DNA from: Cohnella endophytica
GTDB taxonomy: Bacteria; Bacillota; Bacilli; Paenibacillales; Paenibacillaceae
Length of the DNA: 64,000 bases
Reading direction: 5' to 3'
Assembly: GCF_003628305.1 (NCBI RefSeq)
Contig: NZ_RBZM01000010.1
Location: 1 to 64,000, forward strand
Shown: piece by piece, positions 17,458 to 26,529 of the stretch
Numbering within the stretch: the stretch's first letter is position 1
Layout: every line of letters begins with the position of its first letter
Position numbers and translations under genes: made by a program
The notes under the pieces: generated by a model
Databases searched by the model: none
What the model saw: only the letters and a program-made list of their open reading frames with translations
Told to the model about the DNA's origin: nothing

Positions 17458-18819
17458 ATGAATGAGGCTATCCGGCAAGGCGAGACGTTGAGAGCGCCGT
17501 CAAGGGTGCGAGGCTTCCTTGTTCTGGTGCTGGCGATTTGCATGCTTGCGGCGTCTAGCGGTTGCACCGGAAAGTCTAAACCTCCGGTAGAGCTAACCGA
17601 GATGACGATCGCGTGCATTAACCAGATGACCTTCGATGCGTTCTACCGCACCGCTTTTGAATCCGTCTATCCGAATACGAGATTCAAGATCGTACCGCTG
17701 CTGGATCCGGTTTTTTATCCCCAAAACCCCGACTTCGGAGTCGCGCTGAAAGAAATGTTCGAGACGAAGAAGCCGGACCTCGTGATTCTGTGGGACGAAC
17801 AATACAAATACGCCGCCGATGCGGGATGGCTGCGCGACCTCGAGAAGATGGCGTCAATGAACAAGTTCGACCTCGGCACGCTACACGAGGGGATGCTCGA
17901 CAGGGCGCGGAACAATGAGGAAGGCAAGCTGTTCGGGCTTGCGCCTACCTTTAACGCCACGGCGGTCTTTTACAATAAATCGCTGTTCCAACGTTATGGC
18001 GTGCCGCTGCCGGATCAGAATATGACCTGGGACGAGATCTTGCGGCTGGCCGGGTTGTTCGTAGAGAACCCGAAGGGCGAGGAAGGCGTCAGAGGCTTCA
18101 GTACAAGAAATATGACTAAGCCGTTCGACCTCATGTCCGATATCGCCACGACCGAAGGGGTCCAGAGTTACGACAAAACCACCAACCGCCTCGTGTTCGA
18201 TAGTCCGGCATGGCATGCCCTCATCTCTAAGGTCGCAGCCGCGTACCAGCACGGCACATTCATTGCCGAACCTTACAAGACAAAGAGCAAGTATATTGGT
18301 CTGGACGTGATGCGCGATCGCGACCTGTTCGCCCACGGCAAGTCGGCGCTTACGGTCGAAAGCGATTATTACGTGGCCGAGTTGAAGCGGATGTACGTCG
18401 ATTTCGAGTGGGGCGTGCTGCCTGGACCGGTCCAATCGCGAGACCCGAGCCGGGGCGGGGATGTTGGGGTGGGCTTCATGTTTGCGATTCCGGCCAAGTC
18501 GGATCACCCCGAGCAAGCTTGGAAGCTCATCGAGGCCGTCATGTCGGAGCGAATGGGCGAAATCTTTGCGGACAAGGAAGTCGGCCTGCCCGTGGGGGTA
18601 AAGGGAAGAGCGGCGAAGGATCCGCTCTATGAGGTGTTCTACAAGTTGCGGCCGGTACCGCTGCAGACGGGGTATTCGATCGGCGCGAGCGAGAAAAAAG
18701 AGCTGATGCAGATCATCGACGACGAGACCTACGCGGCGGCGACGGGCCGCAAGTCGGTCGACGACGCCATCGCGGCGATTCAGGAAGCGGGCACGCGGCT
18801 GCTGCCGGATCGACGCTGA
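17458..18819 (+). CDS. Extracellular solute-binding lipoprotein, copy 2
   Basis: A 453-residue paralogue of the preceding gene with lipobox LAASSGC. It carries an insertion near residue 280 (TKSKYIGLDVMRDRDLF) that copy 1 lacks. The start lies 30 bases after copy 1, and the same spacer (AGAGGTAGAGAGG...GTGTTGCGTC) recurs before copy 3, which shows head-to-tail duplication of a unit of about 1.39 kb. Divergence is concentrated in the middle lobe (for example DIATTEGVQSYDKTTNRLVF), where the ligand pocket is expected, suggesting different ligands. Confidence 0.9.
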   Translation: MNEAIRQGETLRAPSRVRGFLVLVLAICMLAASSGCTGKSKPPVELTEMTIACINQMTFDAFYRTAFESVYPNTRFKIVPLLDPVFYPQNPDFGVALKEMFETKKPDLVILWDEQYKYAADAGWLRDLEKMASMNKFDLGTLHEGMLDRARNNEEGKLFGLAPTFNATAVFYNKSLFQRYGVPLPDQNMTWDEILRLAGLFVENPKGEEGVRGFSTRNMTKPFDLMSDIATTEGVQSYDKTTNRLVFDSPAWHALISKVAAAYQHGTFIAEPYKTKSKYIGLDVMRDRDLFAHGKSALTVESDYYVAELKRMYVDFEWGVLPGPVQSRDPSRGGDVGVGFMFAIPAKSDHPEQAWKLIEAVMSERMGEIFADKEVGLPVGVKGRAAKDPLYEVFYKLRPVPLQTGYSIGASEKKELMQIIDDETYAAATGRKSVDDAIAAIQEAGTRLLPDRR

Positions 18820-18849
18820 AGTCAGAGGTAGAGAGGAACGTGTTGCGTC

Positions 18850-20214
18850 ATGAACGAGGCGATCCGGCAAGGCGAGACGTTGAGGGCACCGGTCTCAAGG
18901 GCCCGTGGTTTCCTTGTCATGGTGCTGGCGATTTGCATGCTTGCGGCGTCTAGCGGTTGCACCGGAAAGACTAAACCTCCGGTAGAGCCAACCGAGCTGA
19001 CGATCGCGTGCTTCAACGAGATGACCTTCGATTTTATCTACCGCAGCGCCTTGGAGTCCGTCTATCCGAATACGAAATTCAAGATCATATCGCTAGCCGA
19101 CCCCATTTATTACCGTCCGGATCTCGATATCCGAGACGCGCTTAAAGAAATGTTCGAGACAAAGAAGCCGGACCTCGTTATCCTGTGGGACACGCAATAC
19201 AGATACGCCGCGGATGCGGGATTGCTGCGCGACCTTGAGGACATGGCGGCGTTGAACAAGTTCGACCTCGGCACGCTGTACGAGGGGATGCTCGACAAGG
19301 TACGGAACAATGAGGAAGGCAAGCTGTATGGGCTATCGCCCTTCTTTTACTCCTCGGCGGTCTATTACAATAAAACGCTGTTCCAACGCTATGGCGTGCC
19401 GCTACCGGATCAGGATATGACCTGGGACGAGATTCTAAGGCTGGCGGGGTTGTTCGTAGACCGGCCAGGGGGCGAGAACGACGTCAGAGGCTTTAGCATG
19501 ACATCGTTGACCAAGCCGTATGACCTCATGTCCAAAATCGCCCGGACCGAAGGAATCGAGATGTACGACAAACTCGCCAACCGCCTCACGTTCGACAGCG
19601 ACAAATGGCATGCCCTTATCTCTAAAGTCATAGCTGCCTATGAGCACGGTACATTCAAGGCCGAGCCCTACAAGGCAAAAGGCGACACGATCAGTCAGGA
19701 TGAAATGGTTCAGCGCGACCTGTTCGCCCAAGGCAAGGCGGCGCTAACGGTCGCAAGCGAGTATTACGTGACGCAACTGAAGCGGCAAAAACAAACGTTC
19801 GAGTGGGGTCTGCTCCCCGGACCGGTCCAATCGCGTGACCCGAGCCGGGGCGGGGATGTCTCGGTGGACTCCATGTTTGCGATTCCGGCAAAGTCGAGCC
19901 ATCCCAAGGAAGCTTGGAAGCTCATCGAGGGAGTCATGTCGGAGAGGATGAGCGAAGTCTATTCGGAGAGGGATGTCGGCCTGCCCTCGCGGGTAAAAGG
20001 AAGAATGGCGAAGGATCCGTTGTATGAGGTATTCTACCAGCTGCGGCCAATGCCGCAGCAGTCGGAGTATTTGCTCGGCGTAAACGAGAAAAAAGAACTG
20101 TTGCAGATCATCGACGATGAGACCAACGCGGCGATCGCGGGCCGCAAGTCGGTCGACGACGCCGTCGCGGGAATTCAGGAAGCAGGTTCGCGACTGCTGC
20201 CGGATCGCCGCTGA
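18850..20214 (+). CDS. Extracellular solute-binding lipoprotein, copy 3
   Basis: A 454-residue paralogue with lipobox LAASSGC. Its N-terminal lobe resembles copy 1 (DFIYRSALESVYPNTKFK), while it shares the insertion near residue 280 with copy 2 (YKAKGDTISQDEMVQRDLF), a pattern expected after recombination between copies. It is followed by a truncated version of the inter-copy spacer and then a terminator, so it ends the operon that starts with the ECF sigma gene. Confidence 0.9.
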   Translation: MNEAIRQGETLRAPVSRARGFLVMVLAICMLAASSGCTGKTKPPVEPTELTIACFNEMTFDFIYRSALESVYPNTKFKIISLADPIYYRPDLDIRDALKEMFETKKPDLVILWDTQYRYAADAGLLRDLEDMAALNKFDLGTLYEGMLDKVRNNEEGKLYGLSPFFYSSAVYYNKTLFQRYGVPLPDQDMTWDEILRLAGLFVDRPGGENDVRGFSMTSLTKPYDLMSKIARTEGIEMYDKLANRLTFDSDKWHALISKVIAAYEHGTFKAEPYKAKGDTISQDEMVQRDLFAQGKAALTVASEYYVTQLKRQKQTFEWGLLPGPVQSRDPSRGGDVSVDSMFAIPAKSSHPKEAWKLIEGVMSERMSEVYSERDVGLPSRVKGRMAKDPLYEVFYQLRPMPQQSEYLLGVNEKKELLQIIDDETNAAIAGRKSVDDAVAGIQEAGSRLLPDRR

Positions 20215-20242
20215 AGACAGAAGTAGAGAGGAAGCAGGTTGG

Positions 20243-20290
20243 AGGGCTGTGACGGGTTGCCAGTAGGCAGGTTGTTGCAGCCCTTTTTGG
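20243..20290 (+). terminator. Terminator of the ECF/solute-binding operon
   Basis: AGGGCTG pairs with CAGCCCT across a 28-base loop, followed by TTTT. It lies 29 bases beyond the stop of copy 3. Confidence 0.65.
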
Positions 20291-20342
20291 GTTTTCCGTG
20301 CAACAGCTTGCAAACAAGAAGTCGGAGTAAACCGTTGCATTT

Positions 20343-20368
20343 TGAAACCTTTCTCTTTGCTGTGTGTC
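20343..20368 (+). promoter_or_regulatory. Candidate ECF promoter for the second sigma gene
   Basis: TGAAAC at 20343-20348 matches the canonical ECF -35 element, and TGTC follows after 16 bases, close to the usual CGTC. It lies just ahead of the sigma gene and suggests autoregulation. Confidence 0.45.
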
Positions 20369-20395
20369 TCTATTGTAGAAAAGAGGTGAGAGCCA

Positions 20396-20923
20396 TTGGA
20401 GCCGAAGGATCAACTTATGCAGTGGGTCCAGCAGTATTATGCTCGGTTAACCTATATAGCCTTTAACTACGTCCGTGATCAGAGCAGGGCAGAGGATCTT
20501 GTTCAAGAGAGTTTTGTGAATGCATTTCTTTCGACACATCAACTAAAAGACCCAACTCGTCCGTTTCCTTGGTTAGTCCGAATCGTAATAAATCAATGCC
20601 TTAACGCTACCCGGAAAAACAGACGAGAACAACCCACGGAATTTTTGCCGGAGCTCAGAAGCAAAAGCACTGAAGATATTTACATGCAACGAAGCCGGGA
20701 CAGGGAAGTCTATGCAGCAATCATGTCTTTGCCTGAGAAATTCCGGGTGCCTGTTATCCTCTATTACTTTGAAGAGTTATCCATTCGTGAAATTGCGGAT
20801 GCATTAAAACTCAGCGAAGGAGCAATTAAGACACGCCTAAGAAGAGGAAGAGACCAATTGAGAATTAAATTAGGAGGAGGATTTGATACGGATGAACTTG
20901 GAGACGCTTATACGTCAGGCTAA
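20396..20923 (+). CDS. ECF sigma factor (SigW/SigX-like)
   Basis: A 175-residue sigma factor. Region 2 is about residues 10-75 (YYARLTYIAFNYVRDQSRAEDLVQESF, PFPWLVRIVINQCLNATRK), and region 4 is about residues 105-160 (LPEKFRVPVILYYFEELSIREIADAL, SEGAIKTRLRRGRDQL). The TTG at 20396 is used because GAGGTGAG lies 5 bases upstream and a candidate ECF promoter lies just before. It overlaps the next gene, which encodes its probable anti-sigma partner. It is unrelated in operon terms to the sigma gene at 14049. Confidence 0.93.
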   Translation: MEPKDQLMQWVQQYYARLTYIAFNYVRDQSRAEDLVQESFVNAFLSTHQLKDPTRPFPWLVRIVINQCLNATRKNRREQPTEFLPELRSKSTEDIYMQRSRDREVYAAIMSLPEKFRVPVILYYFEELSIREIADALKLSEGAIKTRLRRGRDQLRIKLGGGFDTDELGDAYTSG

Positions 20924-21647
20924 GCCAGATTATATCCAAGCTGATTCTGAGAAAGCGACGTCAGCCATTTTGGATAGGTTAGAGGAATTTCGTCCGACGC
21001 CAAGACGAAGAATCTCTGTAAGGGTCGCACTGGTCGTCGCGGCTATAGTTGCTATGCTGCTTTCCGGATTAACCGTCAATGCAGCGACTGGCGGAAAGCT
21101 GTTTGGCGCGATATTACTAAACAAGGATAATAGGCATATAGCCAAAGAACCAACTTATGCTGCAATGCAAGAAGTACGCCCCGGAGAAAGCGTACCCATT
21201 CATAACGGGCCAATTCTGAAAAGCAATATTATTAATCAAGACCAGCTTCAAACGCTCCGAGCCACTTCGATAACAAATATAGCCGTATCGAAAAATCACA
21301 AGGAGTATTCAATTCCGGAGTTGCTTCTGGCGAGCAATGCTGACATAGTCATTTTTACAAAAAAGAAGGATGCAGGGTGGCATTTGGACAAAGGCGAGAA
21401 GATGTCCATCCAGTTCAAGCTTGATGATACGGACCCGGGATTCTATTCCAAGCTTAATGATTTGGATACAGTAGGAAACTGGATGGAGATAGGTTATATT
21501 AAAAACGGTGAATTAGTCAGAGCTTTTGCCAAGAAGGCACCGGAGTTTGCCTATACGATTACGGCAGATGAGGCAGGAGAGTATTATTTCTACGCTCAGA
21601 ATTTGTCTGCAGGTAGAATTGTAATTGCTTCCGGGAATATCGAATAA
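20892..21647 (+). CDS. Membrane protein, probable anti-sigma factor
   Basis: A 251-residue protein with a cytoplasmic N-terminus of about 43 residues, one membrane segment (VALVVAAIVAMLLSGLTV, about 46-63) and an extracytoplasmic beta-rich domain of about 185 residues. It overlaps the ECF sigma gene by 32 bases, the usual arrangement for an anti-sigma factor. The ATG at 20892 follows TAGGAGGAGG at good spacing; the TTG at 20883 is too close. The inner tail lacks the zinc anti-sigma motif, so recognition of the sigma factor is inferred from context and topology. The outer domain is not recognised. Confidence 0.75.
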   Translation: MNLETLIRQAKPDYIQADSEKATSAILDRLEEFRPTPRRRISVRVALVVAAIVAMLLSGLTVNAATGGKLFGAILLNKDNRHIAKEPTYAAMQEVRPGESVPIHNGPILKSNIINQDQLQTLRATSITNIAVSKNHKEYSIPELLLASNADIVIFTKKKDAGWHLDKGEKMSIQFKLDDTDPGFYSKLNDLDTVGNWMEIGYIKNGELVRAFAKKAPEFAYTITADEAGEYYFYAQNLSAGRIVIASGNIE

Positions 21648-21696
21648 AATCGATCATAAATAGGCCGTTCCAGCATGCGACACGCGAAGCGTAAAA

Positions 21697-21740
21697 GAAA
21701 GCCCGGTTGCCGCCTCTACTCAGGGGACAACCGGGCTTTC
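21697..21740. terminator. Bidirectional terminator
   Basis: GAAAGCCCGGTTG pairs perfectly with CAACCGGGCTTTC, with A-rich sequence before and T-rich after. It serves the converging anti-sigma gene (stop 21647) and protease gene (stop 21743). Confidence 0.85.
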
Positions 21741-21742
21741 TT

Positions 21743-23950
21743 TTAAATATCCGTAATTTCAAGCGCAAACTTAGGAACCGCAGATCCTTTGACGGCCACT
21801 TTGGTCAAGGCGATGAACTGCCCGTGAGCTTCGGCAATTTGAACGAGCGTGCCGTTCGTGTTGAACAGCTTCGTCCTGTTCATCGTGTCGGTATCATATT
21901 GGCGAACCGTGCTTTGACGGGCCGTGAAATACGTCTCCGGGTGTGACGGATCGCCCGTCATCATATCGAACGGATCGGTTTTGGCTACGAATTTCATGTT
22001 CGTCGTGCTCATGTTCGTGGACGAGAAAATGCCGCCGTACCCATTCAGTACGTATTTCCCGTCCGGGGTAATGCCCAGGCTTGTCGTGAGTGGAAAATCG
22101 CCATGATACGGCGAATCATTGCCGCCCGTGAACAGGCCGTTGCCAAGCGTGTACACCCTCATATTCCGAGGAATGGAATCCGTGTTGATCGCGTAGATTT
22201 TATCCTCGGCCGGATGAAGGGCGATATAGCTGGCGTTGCGGATGCCGCTAGATGAAATCTCCTCGTGTGTCGTGCGGTCGAAGCTGAGAATATACGTCCA
22301 TTGTCCGGAGCCGGACGAGACGTACACATGGTTAGCCTTATCGACCGCGATATCGTAAGGATCGATCCGAGTGCGCCATTGGTCTTTCAACTGCATCGTG
22401 CCCGGTTCGAGTACTGCGATCGTCCCGCCTTGGTTGCCGTTGAACGTGAAGGGACTGTAATCTTGGTCGCTCATCATGACATACAGCTCGCCGTTCGCGA
22501 ATGCCAGCTTGCGAACCGGCTTGTCGAACGCGGCCGAAACCGCGATTTCCTTGTTGGTTGCGTAATCGTAAGCGATAACTTTCTTCTGGTTGTCATCGGC
22601 CATATAGACGACGGAGCTGGAAGGATCCGGCGCCATGGCGGAGATCGACCGGCTCAAAACGTGTACGTCTTCGGTCGGTAGCGTCACCGGGTTGCTAGGC
22701 GACGGGCTCGGGCTTGGCTCCGGACTTGGGTTTGGGCTTGGGCCTGGCTCCGGGTTGCCCTTTGCTTCGAACTGCTTCTGATTCATGACGGGAATGCTGG
22801 CGAACGGCAATGACGTATAGTATTTGACGGCGTCTTTCGCAAAGTCGATCGGAACCGCAAAGTTCAAGTTCCCGCCTTCCTCTACGCCGCTTGAGGTGAC
22901 GCCTATGACTTCGCCTTTCATGTTGAGCAGCGGCCCGCCGGAGCTACCGTGCGTGATCGGCGCGCTGATCTGGATCAAGGAAGGGTTCGACCGAAATCCG
23001 CTTATCACACCTGTCGAAACGGTGTTTTGTAACCCTTCCGGATTGCCGATGGCGAAGATCGACTGTCCTTTGGTCAAGCCCGAGGACGTTCCGATATGCA
23101 TAGGAGGCACATTCGTGCGGATCGAAGTTTTTACGATCGCCAGGTCATGGTCCGGATCCACGTCAACGACGCCTTCCACATCGTAAAAGCGGTCCTGCTC
23201 GGTTACCACAAGATAGCTACTCGCTTGGTCGACGACATGGTAGTTGGTCAAATACAAACCGTAACCAATGGCGAACGCGCTGCCGAATCCGACGGACAAG
23301 CCTTGTTTATCGAATGCTTCCAGCATAACGACGCTTTGGTCCATGGAAGCGAGCTGCTCCGTCGTCAGAGTGCGTCCATTGTAGGCGTCTTTATGGAACG
23401 GCAGCAAAGTGCCGACCAAATAACTGACGATGTCCGCATCCTGGGTCGGATTGAGCACCTGGGTGCCGCTGATCATGATGACGCCCCGGGCGAACGAAAC
23501 CTTTTTGCCGAATGCTTCGCTGATCGCCCGCAGCGGAACGAATACCCGGCCGCTCTTATAAGTCGCTGGCGCTTCGAGCTTCTTGGCGGAGCCGTTCACG
23601 CTCATCTGGGCGCTGTTCAGCTTCAGCTTTATCGTCAGTTTGTTGCCTTGAAGAGTGACCGTGGAAGAGGAGCTGTCCCATTTGACGGCGACGCCCAAGC
23701 TCTCCCCGATGAATCGGAGCGGAACCAGCGTCCGATTGTTGCTCGTATAAGGCGTAATGCTGAAATTGTCTTCGTCGATAATCTCGTCGGATAGATTGAC
23801 AATTGCGTTAGGACTGCCTAGATATAGGATGACCGCGCCTTTGACTTTGTTCAAAAAGTCCGCCTGGGCGTCCGCTTTCGCCACGTGCGGCAATTGTACT
23901 GCGAGCATGGCAGCAACGATAAACAACGCTGTCTTTTTTAATATTTTCAC
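21743..23950 (-). CDS. Secreted trypsin-like serine protease with stalk and propeller domains
   Basis: A 735-residue exported protein. A signal peptide (about 1-27) is followed by a copper-amine-oxidase-like N-terminal domain (about 40-165, with paired RTLVPLRFIGESLG and RVFVPLRAISEAFG motifs). A HtrA/trypsin-type protease domain follows (about 195-385) with His238 (TNYHVVD), Asp269 (DHDLAIV) and Ser337 (GSSGGP), so the triad is complete. A Pro/Ser/Glu-Pro linker (about 405-425) leads to a C-terminal domain of about 300 residues resembling a beta-propeller (VAVDKANHVYVSSGSGQ). It lacks a PDZ domain. The GTG start at 23950 follows AGGGGAG. It stands alone; a role in surface protein quality control or degradation is inferred. 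Confidence 0.88.
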   Translation of the reverse strand: MKILKKTALFIVAAMLAVQLPHVAKADAQADFLNKVKGAVILYLGSPNAIVNLSDEIIDEDNFSITPYTSNNRTLVPLRFIGESLGVAVKWDSSSSTVTLQGNKLTIKLKLNSAQMSVNGSAKKLEAPATYKSGRVFVPLRAISEAFGKKVSFARGVIMISGTQVLNPTQDADIVSYLVGTLLPFHKDAYNGRTLTTEQLASMDQSVVMLEAFDKQGLSVGFGSAFAIGYGLYLTNYHVVDQASSYLVVTEQDRFYDVEGVVDVDPDHDLAIVKTSIRTNVPPMHIGTSSGLTKGQSIFAIGNPEGLQNTVSTGVISGFRSNPSLIQISAPITHGSSGGPLLNMKGEVIGVTSSGVEEGGNLNFAVPIDFAKDAVKYYTSLPFASIPVMNQKQFEAKGNPEPGPSPNPSPEPSPSPSPSNPVTLPTEDVHVLSRSISAMAPDPSSSVVYMADDNQKKVIAYDYATNKEIAVSAAFDKPVRKLAFANGELYVMMSDQDYSPFTFNGNQGGTIAVLEPGTMQLKDQWRTRIDPYDIAVDKANHVYVSSGSGQWTYILSFDRTTHEEISSSGIRNASYIALHPAEDKIYAINTDSIPRNMRVYTLGNGLFTGGNDSPYHGDFPLTTSLGITPDGKYVLNGYGGIFSSTNMSTTNMKFVAKTDPFDMMTGDPSHPETYFTARQSTVRQYDTDTMNRTKLFNTNGTLVQIAEAHGQFIALTKVAVKGSAVPKFALEITDI

Positions 23951-24133
23951 TTTATAGTGCTCCCCTAAACAGAACAGATAATAATAGACACAAACCTATC
24001 CTAATTAATGAGAGCCTTCGAGTATACTAGTAAATAAATGCATCGCTATCTCGTCGAGACCAATCCAACCAGGATCGATTATGCAATGTATGGGAGACAA
24101 TAGTCGACTAATAAAACTGAAAGGAACAGAAAA

Positions 24134-24784
24134 ATGGAAGTTCACAAAATAACGGCGTATAGCAAAAGCGGTATCACACAAATTGCGAAGTCCAGAAAAG
24201 AAACCCATAAAAGAAATAAAATATTTATTACTAGTTATCAGGAAAGTGGGAAACCTTTAAAAAATAGAATTCGATATGTTCTGCATAACATATTTTGGAC
24301 TGTGCTTGTAAGTGGATTTATTGGTGCATTTATAAACTTAGCCGCCTTCAGTTATATAACAAATAATTATAAATCAATTTTAGAAAAGGAAGTGGAAGTT
24401 AATAGATTTTTGGGAAATATGATTACTACTACTACGGGGATTGATAGCGTTGCAAAACAAAAGTTTCATGTAAACTCAAAGCTAACTGAAGATAATGGAT
24501 CGTTAATTCTCTATCTATCTATGATTCCTGTGGATAATAACGTAAGAGTTGAAGACTATAAAGTGATTATTATGAATAAAGATATGAATCTTAATGACAT
24601 CCAACTTGAATTAAAAACAGGTGATAAAGTTCAGTTAAATATATATGACAAAAAAACCGGTGATATTGTCAATAACCTGTACTCGGTAGAGTTTAGTGAA
24701 ACGGAGAAGACTCAAATAACAAATATTCTAAAATCAGTACCTACATCGAGATTAGCGAAATGGTTTCTGAATAAATTTAAATGA
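24134..24784 (+). CDS. Unknown single-pass membrane protein
   Basis: A 216-residue protein with a basic N-terminal region (residues 1-50, many Lys/Arg), one membrane segment at about 54-77 (FWTVLVSGFIGAFINLAAF) and an outer domain of about 135 residues of mixed strands. AAAGGAA precedes the ATG. No family is recognised. Its low GC content matches the cassette at 25.6-27.6 kb, so both may belong to the same acquired block. Confidence 0.65.
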   Translation: MEVHKITAYSKSGITQIAKSRKETHKRNKIFITSYQESGKPLKNRIRYVLHNIFWTVLVSGFIGAFINLAAFSYITNNYKSILEKEVEVNRFLGNMITTTTGIDSVAKQKFHVNSKLTEDNGSLILYLSMIPVDNNVRVEDYKVIIMNKDMNLNDIQLELKTGDKVQLNIYDKKTGDIVNNLYSVEFSETEKTQITNILKSVPTSRLAKWFLNKFK

Positions 24785-24904
24785 AATTCAAAATCTAGCA
24801 CAATTTCATAATTTCTAATGTTATCGATCTGATCTACATGGGAAATTTTTGAGAAAATTATTATCCTTGAAGGTAAGCTTACTAAAATAAACGCAATGGT
24901 AGCT

Positions 24905-25122
24905 TTTTCGTTTTATTGCCGTTATGACCGTTAAACTGAACCGTATCGCAAGTAAATTCTATAGTTTGAGCAATTGGGTTAGTTATGAGGGGAATTCTTT
25001 GGACGTGGGGGAAGAGTAAGGTCGGAATTAATTATAAATAGTATGTAGGTTCTAAACAGAGCATGGCGAGAGAGGCCGGTGCTCTGTATTTATTATTGCC
25101 GAAGTTAACACGAAGTCAACAA
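24905..25122 (+). repeat. Dispersed hairpin-tail element, copy 3, with a protein C-terminus remnant
   Basis: An open stretch without a start reads IAVMTVKLNRIASKFYSL, then SNWVSYEGNSLDVGEE, and stops at 25019. It resembles the remnants in copies 1 and 4 (S-x-W-I/V-S). The hairpin ACAGAGC (25056-25062) / GCTCTGT (25081-25087) and a T-rich strand follow, then the tail GTTAACACGAAGTCAACA (25104-25121). A weaker second tail lies at 25248-25267. Confidence 0.6.
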
Positions 25123-25621
25123 CTGATTGTGGAAAAAGTTTACACTGCAGTTGCATAGAGTGTATTCCCATTTTCACTGTACCATCACATCGTCATGTTT
25201 TATAAACAAGATACGCATGGAATCAACAATTTCGATTGTCGGGGAAAACTCAATGAAAAGTCAACAAAAAAGTGGAGGTCAATTGTTCGGTTAGTGTTTA
25301 GGCACAACAGAAGCGACAGACTAAGCTATCTCAGTTCTTGTTTAGCAGGCAAGTCACATAGCGTAGCGTGTCCTCCATGGACAATATTTCATTGCTATTG
25401 ATCGCTAACATGCTCGCACCTGCGTTTTCAAGTAGTTCGCTCCGTTCATTTTATTACAAAAAAAAGAAAACCACTCCGATTGATCGGAGCAGCATAGCAT
25501 TCCACTTACCAATTATGTTTACAATTTATCAATTGCGTCGCATTAATTGAAATTGTTTCCAATATTAATAAATTAGATTATAATAATGAAGACTATTTCA
25601 ATCAGGAGTTGCATTATATAT
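25123..25621. other. Intergenic region upstream of the channel/nucleotidyltransferase cassette
   Basis: No gene is supported. It holds the second tail of the repeat element and a perfect palindrome CTCCGATTGATCGGAG (25474-25489) with a run of A before it, which would be a terminator for a minus-strand transcript although no minus-strand gene precedes it. The final 100 bases are very AT-rich and probably contain the cassette promoter. Confidence 0.45.
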
Positions 25622-26524
25622 ATGAATCAGTATTTTATGGGAAGGCATGAGAAAGAACTTATGTCCATCCCTCAAGATCGCTTCCATATAAATCTTGTTT
25701 TTTGCAACCAAAGGCCAGACAAAGCTTTGAAAAAATCAAGACTTACTATTACTCACAGTACATTTGCAAACATATCTTTCTTGGAATCTGAATTAACTAA
25801 ATGCGATTTTTCACATTGCATCTTTATTAACTGTTATTTTAAAAAGACAAAGCTTAACAATATTATTTTTGTAGGGTGTAAATTTATCAATTGTAAATTT
25901 GATAAAATAGAGTTAGCTCAATCCGATTTGAGATACACTTCATTTGAAAACTGTTATATAAATTATGAAGATATTAAGGGTTGTTTACCTTCTGAATCCA
26001 ATATTCGATGGTCAATCTGTACCAATTTAGCTCTTGAAGGTTTACGTGCAGGCAATTCGGAGCAGTATAAGCGCTTTTTCTTTGAGGAAAAGAGTGCTAG
26101 CGAAGAACACTATTTAGAAATGTTTTTCCAGAGAAAAAAATACTATAAAGAAAATTATGATACTCTGGACAGGATTTCTGGGTTATCTAAATATCTTTAT
26201 AGCAAGTTAAGTCGCTTGATATGGGGCTATGGTGAAAGGATTCAAAATTTAATCCTAGTTATTGTGGCTACAATAACAACTTTTTCTTTTTTATACCGCG
26301 CTCAAGGAAGTGTGTTTCACTTAACCAGTCTACCTTTAGAAACACAGAGTCTTAGCTATAAAGAGAGTTTCTACTTTAGCATTTGCAATTTTTTAACAAT
26401 TAGCTCTGATTTTTCTTCATCAGACACTAATATACGAACGTTTACATTAATAGAATGCTCATTGGGACTTATTATGTTAGGATTCTTTGTAGCTGGACTA
26501 TTTAGATTTATTAATAGAAGGTAG
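25622..26524 (+). CDS. Pentapeptide-repeat protein with a two-helix channel-like C-terminus
   Basis: About 300 residues. Residues about 40-120 form a pentapeptide-repeat helix (ANISFLESELTKCDFSHCIF, FVGCKFINCKFDKIELAQSD). A helical linker follows, and the C-terminal 100 residues have two membrane segments (about 215-230 and 275-292) around a loop containing FYFSICNFLTISSDF. That arrangement matches two-helix potassium-channel pores, but the usual TVGYGD filter is replaced by TISSDF, so ion selectivity cannot be assumed. The start is uncertain: ATG 25622 follows AGGAG at long spacing, and 25586 is also open. It is five bases before a nucleotidyltransferase gene and has very low GC. Confidence 0.75.
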   Translation: MNQYFMGRHEKELMSIPQDRFHINLVFCNQRPDKALKKSRLTITHSTFANISFLESELTKCDFSHCIFINCYFKKTKLNNIIFVGCKFINCKFDKIELAQSDLRYTSFENCYINYEDIKGCLPSESNIRWSICTNLALEGLRAGNSEQYKRFFFEEKSASEEHYLEMFFQRKKYYKENYDTLDRISGLSKYLYSKLSRLIWGYGERIQNLILVIVATITTFSFLYRAQGSVFHLTSLPLETQSLSYKESFYFSICNFLTISSDFSSSDTNIRTFTLIECSLGLIMLGFFVAGLFRFINRR

Positions 26525-26529
26525 CCCTA

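Noticed and set aside
17881..18870. Minus-strand ORF of 329 codons across the second and third lipoprotein genes
   Set aside because: GC-rich antisense shadow of clearly coding paralogues; no start signals.
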